Assembly: GCF_013389455.1 (NCBI RefSeq)
Contig: NZ_CP058278.1
Location: 2,604,001 to 2,668,000, forward strand
Direction: 5' to 3'
DNA: 64,000 nucleotides
From: Flavobacterium inviolabile
GTDB lineage: Bacteria > Bacteroidota > Bacteroidia > Flavobacteriales > Flavobacteriaceae
In this document: positions 1-8,632 of the stretch, piece after piece
Layout: the number at the start of each line of letters is the position of its first letter
How positions within the stretch are numbered: position 1 is the stretch's first letter
Translations under genes and position numbers: made by a program
The notes under the pieces: generated by a model
Told to the model about the DNA's origin: nothing
The model's database searches: none
The model's input: the letters and a program-made list of their open reading frames with translations, nothing else

Positions 1-662
1 ATACCAAAGATTTTGAGGGGTATTTTAATTTTTCGAAACAGGAAGATCTGAATAACTTTTTTGAAGTGCATTTTACCGAAGATTATTTTCAGCGTTTTAT
101 GAATGTTGAAAATACCGTACTGGATAAGTTTCTTAACGGTATTGAAAAAAGGAGTATGTCGGCAATGAAAGAGAAAAATATGGCGATTACGCCACAGATG
201 AATCTTATCATTTCGGAAATCATGCAGTGCAAACGTTCCGGTTTGCTGAAACGTCTTTTTATCGAGTCGAAGGTTATTGAGCTGTTTATGTTACAGCTTG
301 CCCAGTTTGAAACGACCTTAAAGGAGAAAAAAGAGGTGATGAATTTCCAGGATATCGAAAAAATCCATCATGCAAAATATTTACTGGAGCAGAACATCAG
401 CAATCCTTACACGCTAATAGCGCTGGCGCATGAAGTAGGACTAAACGATTTTAAATTAAAAAAAGGCTTTAAAGCAATCTTTAACACTACTGTTTTTGGC
501 TATCTGCACGACTTACGAATGGAAAAAGCGAAACATTTGCTGCTGGAACAGGAAAGGACTATTAAGGAAGTAGCTGATTATTGCGGCTATGAATATGTGC
601 AGCATTTTATCACGGCTTTCCGTAAAAAATATGGTATTACACCGGGAAAACTACAAGCCTAA
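1..662 (+). CDS. AraC-family transcriptional regulator, 3' part (5' end outside window)
   Basis: The reading frame is open to the left edge. The first in-window start-like codon is a GTG at 66, but in-frame codons continue upstream to base 3, so the true start lies outside and only about 220 residues are visible. The last 100 residues hold the two helix-turn-helix motifs of the AraC/XylS family: the first around YTLIALAHEVGLNDFKLKKGF, the second around IKEVADYCGYEYVQHFITAFRKKYG. The protein ends GITPGKLQA, as expected for a C-terminal DNA-binding domain. The N-terminal part matches the effector-domain region of PchR-like Bacteroidota regulators in general character only. Target genes cannot be told from the window. 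The family call is secure; the ligand is unknown. Confidence 0.88.
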   Translation, partial: TKDFEGYFNFSKQEDLNNFFEVHFTEDYFQRFMNVENTVLDKFLNGIEKRSMSAMKEKNMAITPQMNLIISEIMQCKRSGLLKRLFIESKVIELFMLQLAQFETTLKEKKEVMNFQDIEKIHHAKYLLEQNISNPYTLIALAHEVGLNDFKLKKGFKAIFNTTVFGYLHDLRMEKAKHLLLEQERTIKEVADYCGYEYVQHFITAFRKKYGITPGKLQA

Positions 663-825
663 ACAAAGGCGATGGCTTATCAGGGCTGTTTTTTAAATAA
701 AGATTTAAAACGGGTCCATAAATTCCTTTTTTCAATAACAATCTCACCTGTAAAAGCTTTGCTTTCTTTCATTTCGATCGTGTACTTTGCGGAAGGGTTG
801 GTTTTGTTTTACTGTATAGAATTGC

Positions 826-2193
826 TTAAATATGGGGTAATTCGATTGTAAAGGTGGTTCCCTGGCCGGGTTCGGACACTACGGAAATACTACCGTTATG
901 CAAGGCAATTATCTTTTGGGTCAGGGACAGGCCGATCCCGTTTCCTCCGGCAAAATTCTTGTTATCACCTCTGAAAAAAGGAGTGAAGATATTCGGCAGA
1001 TCTTCGTTATTGATCCCGATACCGTTGTCCTGAAAACGGATTATCGTTTTTGTTTTAAAATAGGTTATCGCTACAGTGCTTTCCTTTTCTTCCGAAAATT
1101 TACAGCCGTTTTCAATCAGATTCATAAAGGCAACTTTCAGCAGGTATTCATTGCCTTTTACGGATATAAAATCGTCGTCTTCAATTTCCTTTTCAAAAAT
1201 AAGGTTTACTTTAAATTCCGGCTGGTTGTGCATCACATCGTTCCGCGCATCCAGTAAGACTTCATCGAGGCGAATTTCTTTCAGTCCGATTTCTGCCTGG
1301 TCATAATTGGCTTTGGCAAGATCCAGCAGACTGTTGGATAACCGGACCAGTTTTTGCGCATCATTTATCGCGTTTGTAATGGATTTTTGATATTCTTCGT
1401 TGGTGCGCATATTGCTCACTGATAGTTGCAGTTCGGTTAGCATGGCTGTTAATGGCGTGCGCAGTTCGTGTGAAATATTGGAAACAAAATCTTTTTGTGC
1501 TTCAAATGATTTTTCCAGGCGGTTCAGCATTTCGTTAAAAGTGGTTGCTAGCTCAGCAATTTCGTCTTTGCTATTGGGTATTTGTACTCTTAAATCCAGA
1601 TTGGTTGCCGAGATCACCTTTACGTTGGCTACAATATTGCTCACCGGCGATAAGGCTTTTTTGGAAAAGATGCGCCCCATGATGTAGATAAACAGGATGG
1701 AGGAGAAGAATAAAATAAGGATGGTGCGTTTAATGGAATCGGAACTGTGGTAACCGTTCTGGTCATAGGCCGCCGCCATGATAATATAGTTCTTGTTTTG
1801 ATATTCGTATTTTAAACCGATAGCCTGCCATTTGTCGAGATAGAAACGGATTTCCTTTTTTTTCAAAACGGAATGCAGCATTTTTTTATTTTCTTTTACG
1901 ATATCAATATCCACATCATCATGGTATAATAAGTTAAAGGAATCGTCATAAATGGCAACTTCAACTTCGTTGATTATCGAACGGTTATTGGTGTAAATCG
2001 CCTGCAGGGTCTGGGTGTCAATTTTAGCCTTGAAAAACAGGTTGGCTTTTGTGATGGCTTCTTTGTTCAGGCTTTTATAGAAGGCTCTCTCCCTGCTTTT
2101 TTCGCCGGACAGGTAGATAATGACTGCAAAGACCAACACGATGGAAGCCGTCAGAAAGGTAAATAATAGGCTGAGTCTGTTTGTAATTGTCAT
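826..2193 (-). CDS. Sensor histidine kinase (two-component system)
   Basis: A 455-residue membrane sensor kinase. There is a transmembrane segment at residues 8-28, an extracytoplasmic domain at about 30-155, a second transmembrane segment at about 157-174 and a HAMP linker at about 175-230. The dimerisation/phosphoacceptor box is NISHELRTPL with the phosphorylated histidine at H242. A HATPase domain follows, with an N box (NLIENGCKFS) and G boxes (DNGIGI, GGNGIGLSL). It should autophosphorylate and pass phosphate to the response regulator encoded immediately upstream, whose stop codon directly abuts this ATG, so the two are co-transcribed. The arrangement resembles CusS-type envelope or metal sensors, but nothing in the sensor domain identifies the signal. 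Confidence 0.93.
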   Translation of the reverse strand: MTITNRLSLLFTFLTASIVLVFAVIIYLSGEKSRERAFYKSLNKEAITKANLFFKAKIDTQTLQAIYTNNRSIINEVEVAIYDDSFNLLYHDDVDIDIVKENKKMLHSVLKKKEIRFYLDKWQAIGLKYEYQNKNYIIMAAAYDQNGYHSSDSIKRTILILFFSSILFIYIMGRIFSKKALSPVSNIVANVKVISATNLDLRVQIPNSKDEIAELATTFNEMLNRLEKSFEAQKDFVSNISHELRTPLTAMLTELQLSVSNMRTNEEYQKSITNAINDAQKLVRLSNSLLDLAKANYDQAEIGLKEIRLDEVLLDARNDVMHNQPEFKVNLIFEKEIEDDDFISVKGNEYLLKVAFMNLIENGCKFSEEKESTVAITYFKTKTIIRFQDNGIGINNEDLPNIFTPFFRGDNKNFAGGNGIGLSLTQKIIALHNGSISVVSEPGQGTTFTIELPHI

Positions 2194-2883
2194 TTAGTCG
2201 TTGCTTTCCAGTTTCAGAATAAATCCCATACCGGATTTTGTATGGATCAGTTTGTTGTCGAAATCCTTGTCAATCTTTTTGCGGAGGTAATTGATGTAAA
2301 CATCGATAAAATTGGTTCCGGTATCAAAATGGGTGTTCCATACTTTTTCGGCAATTTCGGTCCGGCTCAGTACGCGTTCGGCATTTTGCATCATGTATTC
2401 CAGAAGCTTGAACTCTTTTGGCGTTAAGCTGATTTCTTTTCCGGAGCGTTTAATGGTTTTGGTGTTATAATCCAGTTCCAGATCCTGGTAAGTGAATTTG
2501 TCGGTATAATTTGGTGCGTTTGTACTGCGTTTCAGCAATACCCGGATGCGTGCCATTAATTCCCTGAAATCAAATGGTTTGACGAGGTAGTCATCGGCTC
2601 CGGCATCGAAACCGTCAACCTTGTCATCGGTCGTTCCCAAAGCCGTCAGCATAATAATCGGTAAGCCGGGATTACTGTTTTTAATCGACTGGCACAAATC
2701 CAGTCCGCTGATCTTGGGCAATACGATATCGGTAATCACAAGATCGTAAGTGTTGTATAAGGAAAGCTTTTTTCCCATTTCCCCGTCATAGGCCAGCTGG
2801 GTTTCATAGCCTTCTTCATCCAGGCCTCTTTTTAGCAGTTCGGCTACTCTTGTATCGTCTTCAATAATTAAAATTTTAGGCAT
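2194..2883 (-). CDS. OmpR/PhoB-family response regulator
   Basis: A 229-residue regulator starting at MPKILIIEDD. A start 33 bases further upstream would use TTG and add a non-conserved tail, so the ATG at 2883 was chosen. The receiver domain (1-120) has the acidic pocket E8/D9/D10, the phosphoacceptor D52 in LVITDIVLP, and the conserved K102 in VKPF. The C-terminal winged helix (about 130-225) carries the ISLTPKEFKLLEYM and VDVYINYLRKKID-type motifs of OmpR-family DNA-binding domains. It precedes its histidine kinase with no intervening base. A TAnnTTTG-type element lies at 2914-2921. Confidence 0.94.
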   Translation of the reverse strand: MPKILIIEDDTRVAELLKRGLDEEGYETQLAYDGEMGKKLSLYNTYDLVITDIVLPKISGLDLCQSIKNSNPGLPIIMLTALGTTDDKVDGFDAGADDYLVKPFDFRELMARIRVLLKRSTNAPNYTDKFTYQDLELDYNTKTIKRSGKEISLTPKEFKLLEYMMQNAERVLSRTEIAEKVWNTHFDTGTNFIDVYINYLRKKIDKDFDNKLIHTKSGMGFILKLESND

Positions 2884-2913
2884 AGGTATCGGGACTAATG
2901 GATTAGGCTTTAA

Positions 2914-2921
2914 CAAAAATA
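2914..2921 (-). promoter_or_regulatory. Possible -7 promoter element for the two-component operon
   Basis: Read on the minus strand this is TATTTTTG, a full match to the Bacteroidota -7 consensus TAnnTTTG, about 30 bases before the response regulator ATG. No TTG sits 19 bases upstream of it, so support is partial. Confidence 0.4.
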
Positions 2922-2962
2922 AAATAATAAATCGAGTGGAGCGGAAGGGAAGCAGCTAAAAA

Positions 2963-3001
2963 TAAAAAAGCCTGAAAATATTAATTTTTCAGGCTTTTAT
3001 A
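2963..3001 (-). terminator. Intrinsic terminator downstream of the DUF3276 gene
   Basis: An inverted repeat with arms AAAGCCTGAAAA and TTTTTCAGGCTTT surrounds a short AT loop, with A-rich and T-rich flanks on either side. It lies just past the stop codon of the PUR-family gene on the minus strand. Confidence 0.8.
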
Positions 3002-3021
3002 GTGTATAGTTCTATTCAATA

Positions 3022-3396
3022 TTAAATATCATCAAAGTCAATATCAGTGAAGCTTCCGGAAGATTTCGTTTCTTCTGTTTTCTCTGAAAAATATTCTTTT
3101 TTAAAGTCTTTTTGGTGTCTTTCAGAAATTACTTCTTCTCCTTTATGGTTTAAAACATAAGAAGTCATTTCATTTAAAATCTCTTTAAAAGCAACAAAAT
3201 CCTCTTTATATAAATAAATTTTGTGTTTTTTGAAATGGAATGAACCATCATCTTCCGTAAATTTCTTGCTTTCGGTGATGGTAATGTAGTAATCGTCAGC
3301 TTTTGTAGCTCTCACATCGAAGAAATACGTTCTTCTTCCTGCTCGTAAAACTTTAGAAAAAATTTCTTCTTTTTCTAACATTTCATTTTCTCTCAT
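3022..3396 (-). CDS. PUR-family (DUF3276) nucleic-acid-binding protein
   Basis: A small protein of 124 residues, or 119 if translation begins at the second methionine (MLEKEEIF). The core GRRTYFFDVRATKADDYYITITESKK followed by KHKIYLYKEDFVAFKEILNEM is the single PUR-type fold found in DUF3276 proteins of Bacteroidota and spirochaetes, which bind single-stranded nucleic acid. The last 35 residues are charged and variable, as usual. It is encoded downstream of an MsbA-like exporter on the same strand, 72 bases apart, with its own terminator behind it. The cellular target is not known from the sequence. Confidence 0.9.
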   Translation of the reverse strand: MRENEMLEKEEIFSKVLRAGRRTYFFDVRATKADDYYITITESKKFTEDDGSFHFKKHKIYLYKEDFVAFKEILNEMTSYVLNHKGEEVISERHQKDFKKEYFSEKTEETKSSGSFTDIDFDDI

Positions 3397-3468
3397 AATC
3401 CTTCTGTCAATTATTAATTGTGTTAAGTAGAACTCAAAAATCTAAAAAAAAACCAAAATAACCAACAT

Positions 3469-5217
3469 TTATTGTAATTCTTTTTCCGAAAGTTGCTTAA
3501 AATATAAGTCTTTATAATAGCCTTCCTGGTTTACTAATTGATTATGAGTTCCTTGCTGGATTATTTTTCCGTCGTCAAGAATGATAATCTGGTCGGCATT
3601 TTTGGCTGAAGAAACCCTGTGACTGACAATAATTGTAGTTTTATCTTTACAGAATTCCATTAAATTGCTCAAAATTGCCTCTTCTGTCTCGGTATCCACT
3701 GCCGACAGGCAATCGTCTAAAAGTAGTATCGGAGCGTTTTTAATTAAGGCACGTGCAATGGAAACCCGCTGCTTCTGTCCGCCGGAAAGTGTGATACCTC
3801 TTTCACCCAATATGGTATCGTACTGGTTTTTGAATTTAACGATGTTTTTGTGAACGACTGCCTTTTTAGCGGCTTCGATTACTTCTTCGTCGGTTGCTTC
3901 TTCATTTCCGAATTTGATGTTGTTTTTGATCGAATCGGAGAAAAGGAAAGCATCCTGTGGTACAAAGCCGATATTGTTTCTGACATCGAATAAATTTAAG
4001 GTATCAATGTTTCGATGGTCAATTTTTACGGCACCTTCATTAACATCATACAGTCTGCTTATTAAGGAGAGTATTGTTGATTTACCGGAACCGGTTTTAC
4101 CTAATATGGCAAGTGTTTCGCCTTTTTTGATACGGAAGGAAACATTGTTCAGGGCTTTGATGTTTGTGTCTTCATAAACAAAGGTAACGTCTTCGAAAGC
4201 AACTTCGCCTTCAATTTCGGTTTTCTCCGGTACGGTGTTTTGGATTTCCGGTTCAATTTTCAGGAATTCGTTGATTCGCTTCTGAGAGGCTTCCGCTTCC
4301 TGAACCATAGAGGATACCCACCCTAATGAGGCTACCGGCCAGGTAAGCATGTTGATATAAAGTATAAACTGTGCGATCACGCCAATATCCGGAATGCTGC
4401 CGTTAATATACATCATACCGCCAACGTAAATTACAACAAGGTTACTGGCACCGATTAACAGTATCATTAACGGACCGAAAAGTGCGTTCACTTTGGCCAG
4501 CTGCATGTTTTTGTTTTTACTGTCCTGCGATAGTTTTATAAAGTCTTCCTGTTTTTCATTTTCAATGGAATAGGCTTTAATAACCCGTATTCCGGAAAAC
4601 ATTTCCTGAGTAAAGGTGGAAAGCCGGGACAGGTTTTGCTGGTATAAGGTGCTGCGCTTGTTGATCTCGGAGCTGATCTTAAAAATACTGTAGGCCAGGA
4701 AAGGCAATGGCAGTAATGAATATAAGGTAAGCTTTGGCGAGATAATATACATTTGTACCGTAACAACGGCAAAGCGGATAATGGTATTGATGGAATACAT
4801 CACGGCCGGCCCCACATACTGGCGCACTTTTCCAACGTCTTCACTGATACGGTTCATTAAATCACCGGTTCTGTTTTTCTTATAGAAATTTTGCGAAAGG
4901 CGTTCGTATTGCTGGAATACTTCATTCTTTAAATCAAATTCGACATGACGGGACATTACAATTAAGGTCTGGCGCATCAGGAAGGTTAAAAAACCGGCGA
5001 TCAGGGTAGTGGTCAATATCAAAATGATGTTTTCCAACAGCAGGCTCCGCACCACGGAAGCGTCTAATTTACTGTTTTCCAATGCCTTTATAGAATCGCC
5101 AACCAGTTTAGGGGTATAGAGTGTAAAGAATTGGGCTACAATTGTAATTATGATTCCTAATAAAAAGCGGTATTTATATTTGATGAAATATTTGTTTAAA
5201 TATTGTAGTTCTTTCAT
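3469..5217 (-). CDS. MsbA-like ABC exporter (fused membrane and ATPase domains)
   Basis: A 582-residue half-transporter. Residues 1-320 form a six-helix ABC transmembrane domain, with the first helix at about 18-36. Residues 335-575 form the nucleotide-binding domain, with Walker A GKTGSGKST, Q-loop FVPQDAFLFSD, signature LSGGQ, Walker B ILLLDDCLS and the switch histidine in IIVSHR. It should work as a homodimer in the inner membrane exporting a lipid or amphipathic substrate; MsbA/multidrug-type exporters have this length and order. The gene stands alone, with 200 bases to the divergent dehydrogenase gene. Substrate unknown. Confidence 0.92.
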   Translation of the reverse strand: MKELQYLNKYFIKYKYRFLLGIIITIVAQFFTLYTPKLVGDSIKALENSKLDASVVRSLLLENIILILTTTLIAGFLTFLMRQTLIVMSRHVEFDLKNEVFQQYERLSQNFYKKNRTGDLMNRISEDVGKVRQYVGPAVMYSINTIIRFAVVTVQMYIISPKLTLYSLLPLPFLAYSIFKISSEINKRSTLYQQNLSRLSTFTQEMFSGIRVIKAYSIENEKQEDFIKLSQDSKNKNMQLAKVNALFGPLMILLIGASNLVVIYVGGMMYINGSIPDIGVIAQFILYINMLTWPVASLGWVSSMVQEAEASQKRINEFLKIEPEIQNTVPEKTEIEGEVAFEDVTFVYEDTNIKALNNVSFRIKKGETLAILGKTGSGKSTILSLISRLYDVNEGAVKIDHRNIDTLNLFDVRNNIGFVPQDAFLFSDSIKNNIKFGNEEATDEEVIEAAKKAVVHKNIVKFKNQYDTILGERGITLSGGQKQRVSIARALIKNAPILLLDDCLSAVDTETEEAILSNLMEFCKDKTTIIVSHRVSSAKNADQIIILDDGKIIQQGTHNQLVNQEGYYKDLYFKQLSEKELQ

Positions 5218-5340
5218 TTTTAAACGAATTGTTTTGCTTTATATATTTTTTTGGTGTTAAAATGTTGTGTTTTTTATTGTGATTTTAAAAGTTGGTTTTA
5301 AAAATAATTATTAAAGAATAATTAAAAATACCGATTTATG

Positions 5341-5371
5341 TTGAATTATTCTGAATATAAGTGTAATTTTG
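5341..5371 (+). promoter_or_regulatory. Bacteroidota-type promoter for the dehydrogenase gene
   Basis: TTG at 5341-5343 and TAATTTTG at 5364-5371, separated by 20 bases, match the Bacteroidota consensus TTG-N19-TAnnTTTG. The start codon follows at 5418, leaving a 5' leader of about 40 bases. The rest of the intergenic stretch is AT-rich without other visible signals. Confidence 0.7.
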
Positions 5372-5417
5372 CAATCTATTTTTGAATAAATTTCAACCTC
5401 AAAATAAAATTTAAAAC

Positions 5418-6521
5418 ATGATAACAGAAGTTACAACTGCTAATGAGCTTCATAAAATTGACCCGGTTTTTGGTCAAGTTTCATTTGATAATCATGAGCA
5501 AATCGTATTTTGTCACGACAAAGATACTGGTTTAAAAGCAATAATTGGTGTTCATAACACAGTTTTAGGACCTGCTTTGGGAGGAACAAGAATCTGGAAA
5601 TACACTAACGAATGGGAAGCATTAAACGATGTTTTGCGTCTGTCTCGTGGAATGACTTTCAAATCAGCAATTTCAGGATTAGATTTAGGTGGTGGTAAAG
5701 CGGTAATCATCGGTGATTCAAAAACGGATAAAACTCCGGAGATGATCACGAGATTCGGACAGTTTGTAAACTCATTAAGCGGTAAGTATATTACTGCAGA
5801 AGATGTAGGTTCTACTACAGCTGATATGGATCTTATCCGTGATGTAACACCTTATGTAACGGGTATTTCAGAATCAAGAGGTGGTTCCGGTAATCCTTCT
5901 CCTGTAACAGCTTATGGTGTTTATATGGGAATGAAGGCGGCAGCTAAATACCAGTTTGGTTCGGATAATTTAGAAGGTAAAAAAATCTTAGTACAGGGTA
6001 TCGGACACGTAGGTGAAACTTTAGTAGAGTTAATCACTAAGGAAGGTGCTTTGGTACAGATTACAGATATTAACGAAGGACGTTTACAGGAAGTTGGTGC
6101 TAAATATGGTGCTAAAGTATTCAGCGGTGCTGATTTGTACAGTGCTGATGTGGATATCTATGCTCCTTGTGCTTTAGGGGCAACAATCAACGACGATACT
6201 ATCGAAAAAATCCAGGCAAAAGTAATTGCCGGAGCAGCAAACAACCAGTTAGCTGTTGAAAACGTTCACGGTGCAAGATTACAGGAAAGAGGTATTTTAT
6301 ATGCTCCGGATTTCTTAATCAATGCCGGTGGAATCATTAACGTATACGGAGAAATCGCCGGATATGGTAAAGAGGAAGCTATGCGCAGAACAGAAAATAT
6401 CTTCAATACTACATTGGATATTTTCAATTATGCAAAAGAGAATAACATTACTACGCACCAGGCAGCTATGAGAATGGCGCAGAATCGTATTGATGCAAGA
6501 AAAAAAGAAAACACGAAGTAG
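5418..6521 (+). CDS. Leu/Glu/Phe/Val (leucine-type) dehydrogenase
   Basis: A 367-residue amino-acid dehydrogenase. Such enzymes reversibly deaminate branched-chain amino acids to 2-oxo acids using NAD. The substrate domain contains GPALGGTRIW and the two conserved lysines K82 (in GMTFKSAISGLDLGGGK) and K94, which correspond to the substrate-binding and catalytic lysines of leucine dehydrogenase. The Rossmann domain has KKILVQGIGHVGETL. NAD preference is inferred from the family. The length fits leucine dehydrogenase (about 365) better than glutamate dehydrogenase (about 450). It has its own promoter and a hairpin terminator before nusB. Confidence 0.9.
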   Translation: MITEVTTANELHKIDPVFGQVSFDNHEQIVFCHDKDTGLKAIIGVHNTVLGPALGGTRIWKYTNEWEALNDVLRLSRGMTFKSAISGLDLGGGKAVIIGDSKTDKTPEMITRFGQFVNSLSGKYITAEDVGSTTADMDLIRDVTPYVTGISESRGGSGNPSPVTAYGVYMGMKAAAKYQFGSDNLEGKKILVQGIGHVGETLVELITKEGALVQITDINEGRLQEVGAKYGAKVFSGADLYSADVDIYAPCALGATINDDTIEKIQAKVIAGAANNQLAVENVHGARLQERGILYAPDFLINAGGIINVYGEIAGYGKEEAMRRTENIFNTTLDIFNYAKENNITTHQAAMRMAQNRIDARKKENTK

Positions 6522-6544
6522 TAGTTTTCAAATAATATATTTCA

Positions 6545-6552
6545 TAATTTTG
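6545..6552 (+). promoter_or_regulatory. Possible -7 promoter element for nusB
   Basis: TAATTTTG matches the TAnnTTTG consensus and precedes nusB by 57 bases. No clear TTG lies at the expected distance. A transcript from here would carry the hairpin at 6557-6577 in its 5' leader. Confidence 0.4.
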
Positions 6553-6554
6553 CG

Positions 6555-6595
6555 GAGCGAAAGAATTTTTCTTTCGCTTCTTTAATTTTTAAAAG
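6555..6595 (+). terminator. Intrinsic terminator after the dehydrogenase gene
   Basis: An 8-bp perfect stem, GCGAAAGA (6557-6564) with TCTTTCGC (6570-6577), and a 5-base loop, followed by a T-rich tail. It could equally fold in the nusB 5' leader. Confidence 0.65.
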
Positions 6596-6608
6596 TTCTT
6601 ACAGCAGG

Positions 6609-7553
6609 ATGTTAAACAGAAGACATATTCGTGTGAAAGTGATGCAGTCAATATATGCCATGCATCAAAATAGTTCAGATAATCTTGAAAAAGAGGAGAA
6701 ATTCCTGTTCTATAGTATAGAAAATATTCAGGATTTATACCTCATTATGCTTTCTTCTCTGGTAGAAATCAAAAGAGCAGAAGAGGATTTCATCGATAAA
6801 TCGAGTAAAAAGCACCTTGCCACTAAGGAAGAACGCAATCCCAATAAAAAATTTGTCAGCAATGCCGTTTTGGAAATCCTTTCCGAAAACAATTCGTTAA
6901 GCATTGCGTTAGAAGACAGAAAAATCAACAACTGGAAAAATAACGACGATTATATCCTTATTTTATTGGATGACATCAAAAACAGTAAGTTGTATGCCGA
7001 CTACATGCACAATGATGTGAATGATTTTGAGGAAGACAAGCAGTTTGTAGAAGATATCTTTACCGAAATAATTGCACCGAATGAAAAGTTATACGATTAT
7101 CTGGAAGATAACAAACTAACATGGGTGGATGATATTCCATTGGTAAATACCGCTATTCAGAAGCAGTTAAAGCAAATTAAGGATACCAATCCGGATGCTG
7201 TTATTGTACCGAAGCTGTATAAGGATATTGATGACAAGGAGTTTGTTCGAAACTTATTCCGCAAAACGATCCTTAACAATTCGGAGTTAACCAAAGAATT
7301 TATTGATAAGACACCTAACTGGGATGCAGAACGTATTGCCGAGATTGATGCCATTATCCTTAAAATGGCGATTTGTGAATTTTTAAAATTCCCGTCTATT
7401 CCGGTAAAAGTAACAATTAACGAATATTTAGAAATTGCGAAAGAGTATTCTACTCCAAAAAGTAGTATTTTTATCAACGGAATTTTAGATAATCTGGTTA
7501 AAGATTATCAAAAAGAAAATAAACTGATCAAAACCGGCAGAGGTTTAATGTAA
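6609..7553 (+). CDS. nusB: Transcription antitermination factor NusB, long form
   Basis: A 314-residue protein. NusB binds boxA RNA with S10 (NusE) and promotes antitermination of rRNA transcription. The C-terminal third (about 215-305) is recognisable NusB: WDAERIAEIDAIILKMAICEF, VKVTINEYLEIAKEYSTPKS, then IFINGILDNLV. The N-terminus MLNRRHIRVKVMQSIYAM is also the usual NusB start. Between them lies roughly 150 extra charged residues, making the protein about twice the length of E. coli NusB (139). This long form is typical of Flavobacteriia as far as I know. It is followed at short spacing by the DUF1573 lipoprotein and yajC on the same strand, so the three are probably one transcript. Confidence 0.9.
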   Translation: MLNRRHIRVKVMQSIYAMHQNSSDNLEKEEKFLFYSIENIQDLYLIMLSSLVEIKRAEEDFIDKSSKKHLATKEERNPNKKFVSNAVLEILSENNSLSIALEDRKINNWKNNDDYILILLDDIKNSKLYADYMHNDVNDFEEDKQFVEDIFTEIIAPNEKLYDYLEDNKLTWVDDIPLVNTAIQKQLKQIKDTNPDAVIVPKLYKDIDDKEFVRNLFRKTILNNSELTKEFIDKTPNWDAERIAEIDAIILKMAICEFLKFPSIPVKVTINEYLEIAKEYSTPKSSIFINGILDNLVKDYQKENKLIKTGRGLM

Positions 7554-7571
7554 AATTGTAAAAAAACAAAT

Positions 7572-8030
7572 ATGATTAACAAAACTCTTGGAATGTTAGC
7601 CATAGCTTCATTAGTGCTAACAACTTCTTGTAAAAAAGAAAATGCATCGGATAAAATTGATGATGCGAGTGTTGAGCTTGCCACTAAAAACAACGAAGCT
7701 TCAGGGAAATTACCTGTAATTAAATTCAACGAAGAAGAGCACAATTTCGGAACAATCAACGAAGGAGATAAAGCGGAAACTGTATTTACAGTTACCAATG
7801 AAGGAGAAGCCGATTTAATTATTGTAAATGCACAGGGAAGCTGTGGATGTACGGTACCGGAATGGCCAAAAGAACCAATCAAACCGGGAGCTTCTGTACC
7901 GTTGAAAGTTACTTTTGATTCTACAGGAAAACCGGGACAACAACAAAAAACAGTTACATTAACAACCAATACAGCTAAAGGAACTGAAACAGTTACAATC
8001 AAGGCTGAAGTAACGCCAAAAGCTAAATAA
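7572..8030 (+). CDS. DUF1573 lipoprotein
   Basis: A 152-residue exported protein with a lipoprotein signal peptide: hydrophobic stretch LGMLAIASLVLTTSC, lipid-attached cysteine at C20, then KKEN. The mature part is one DUF1573 domain, an immunoglobulin-like fold of the ASPM/SPD-2/Hydin group. It is recognisable from EEEHNFGTINEGDKAETVFTVTNEGEADLIIVNAQGSCGCTVPEWPKEPIKPG, with the conserved SCGCT cysteine pair. Role unknown; such proteins are very common in Bacteroidota, and the nusB/DUF1573/yajC order is one I recognise from flavobacteria. Spacing is 18 bases from nusB and 7 to yajC. Confidence 0.9.
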   Translation: MINKTLGMLAIASLVLTTSCKKENASDKIDDASVELATKNNEASGKLPVIKFNEEEHNFGTINEGDKAETVFTVTNEGEADLIIVNAQGSCGCTVPEWPKEPIKPGASVPLKVTFDSTGKPGQQQKTVTLTTNTAKGTETVTIKAEVTPKAK

Positions 8031-8037
8031 TTTAAAT

Positions 8038-8313
8038 ATGGGACAAATAAGTCAGTTTTTACCAATAATATTAATGTTCGTGGTGGTTTATTTCTTAATG
8101 ATCAGACCGCAACAGACAAGACAGAAAAAAGAAAAACAATTTGAAAAAGATATTAAAGTAGGGGATAAGATTGTTACCAAATCCGGTATGCATGGAAAAA
8201 TCGCTGAACTTTATGAGGATACAATCGTAATTGAAACGATGGCCGGAAAACTTAAATATGAGCGTTCCGCTATTTCAATGGAATTAAGTATGAAAGTAAA
8301 CGCTCAGAAATAA
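8038..8313 (+). CDS. yajC: Preprotein translocase subunit YajC
   Basis: A 91-residue inner-membrane protein with one N-terminal transmembrane helix (FLPIILMFVVVYFLMIRPQQ) and a cytoplasmic domain with GDKIVTKSGMHGKIAELYEDTIVIE, the YajC signature. It associates with SecDF as an accessory to the SecYEG translocon. The length matches the family (about 85-110). Last gene of the presumed nusB operon; a strong terminator follows 20 bases later. Confidence 0.95.
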   Translation: MGQISQFLPIILMFVVVYFLMIRPQQTRQKKEKQFEKDIKVGDKIVTKSGMHGKIAELYEDTIVIETMAGKLKYERSAISMELSMKVNAQK

Positions 8314-8334
8314 TTCTTACTTTGATTACAACAT

Positions 8335-8367
8335 AAAAAAAGCAACTCGAAAGAGTTGCTTTTTTTA
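8335..8367 (+). terminator. Intrinsic terminator after yajC
   Basis: Arms AAAGCAACTC and GAGTTGCTTT around a short GAAA-type loop, followed by a run of T. A-tract before and T-tract after mean it could act in both directions. Confidence 0.88.
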
Positions 8368-8371
8368 TGCC

Positions 8372-8595
8372 CATTCCTAATTCATCATTCCTAATTCATC
8401 ATTCCTAATTCATCATTCCTAATTCATCATTCCTAATTCATCATTCCTGATCCATCATTCCTGATCCATCATTCCTGATCCATCATTCCTGATCCATCAT
8501 TCCTGATCCATCATTCCTGATCCATCATTCCTGATCCATCATTCCTGATCCTTCATTCCTGATCCTTCATTCCTGATCCTTCATCCCTGATCCTT
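8372..8595. repeat. Minisatellite: 16 tandem 14-bp units
   Basis: Sixteen contiguous 14-bp units. Variants occur in ordered blocks: five of CATTCCTAATTCAT (8372-8441), seven of CATTCCTGATCCAT (8442-8539), three of CATTCCTGATCCTT (8540-8581) and one of CATCCCTGATCCTT (8582-8595), then a degenerate tail to about 8625. The unit is not a multiple of 3 and the array is non-coding, lying between the yajC terminator and the terminator of the giant adhesin gene. The block order suggests growth by local duplication of neighbouring variants. Confidence 0.95.
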
Positions 8596-8632
8596 CATCC
8601 TTCATTCCTGATTCCTAATTCTTCATTATCTA

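Noticed and set aside
680..772. A 30-codon minus-strand ORF (MKESKAFTGEIVIEK...) between the AraC and histidine kinase genes.
   Set aside because: The composition looks protein-like and the frame extends a few codons upstream, but a stop precedes it and no homologue is recognised. It may be a gene remnant; too short to call.
8372..8595. CRISPR array in the tandem repeats.
   Set aside because: Units are contiguous and lack unique spacers; no cas genes are present.
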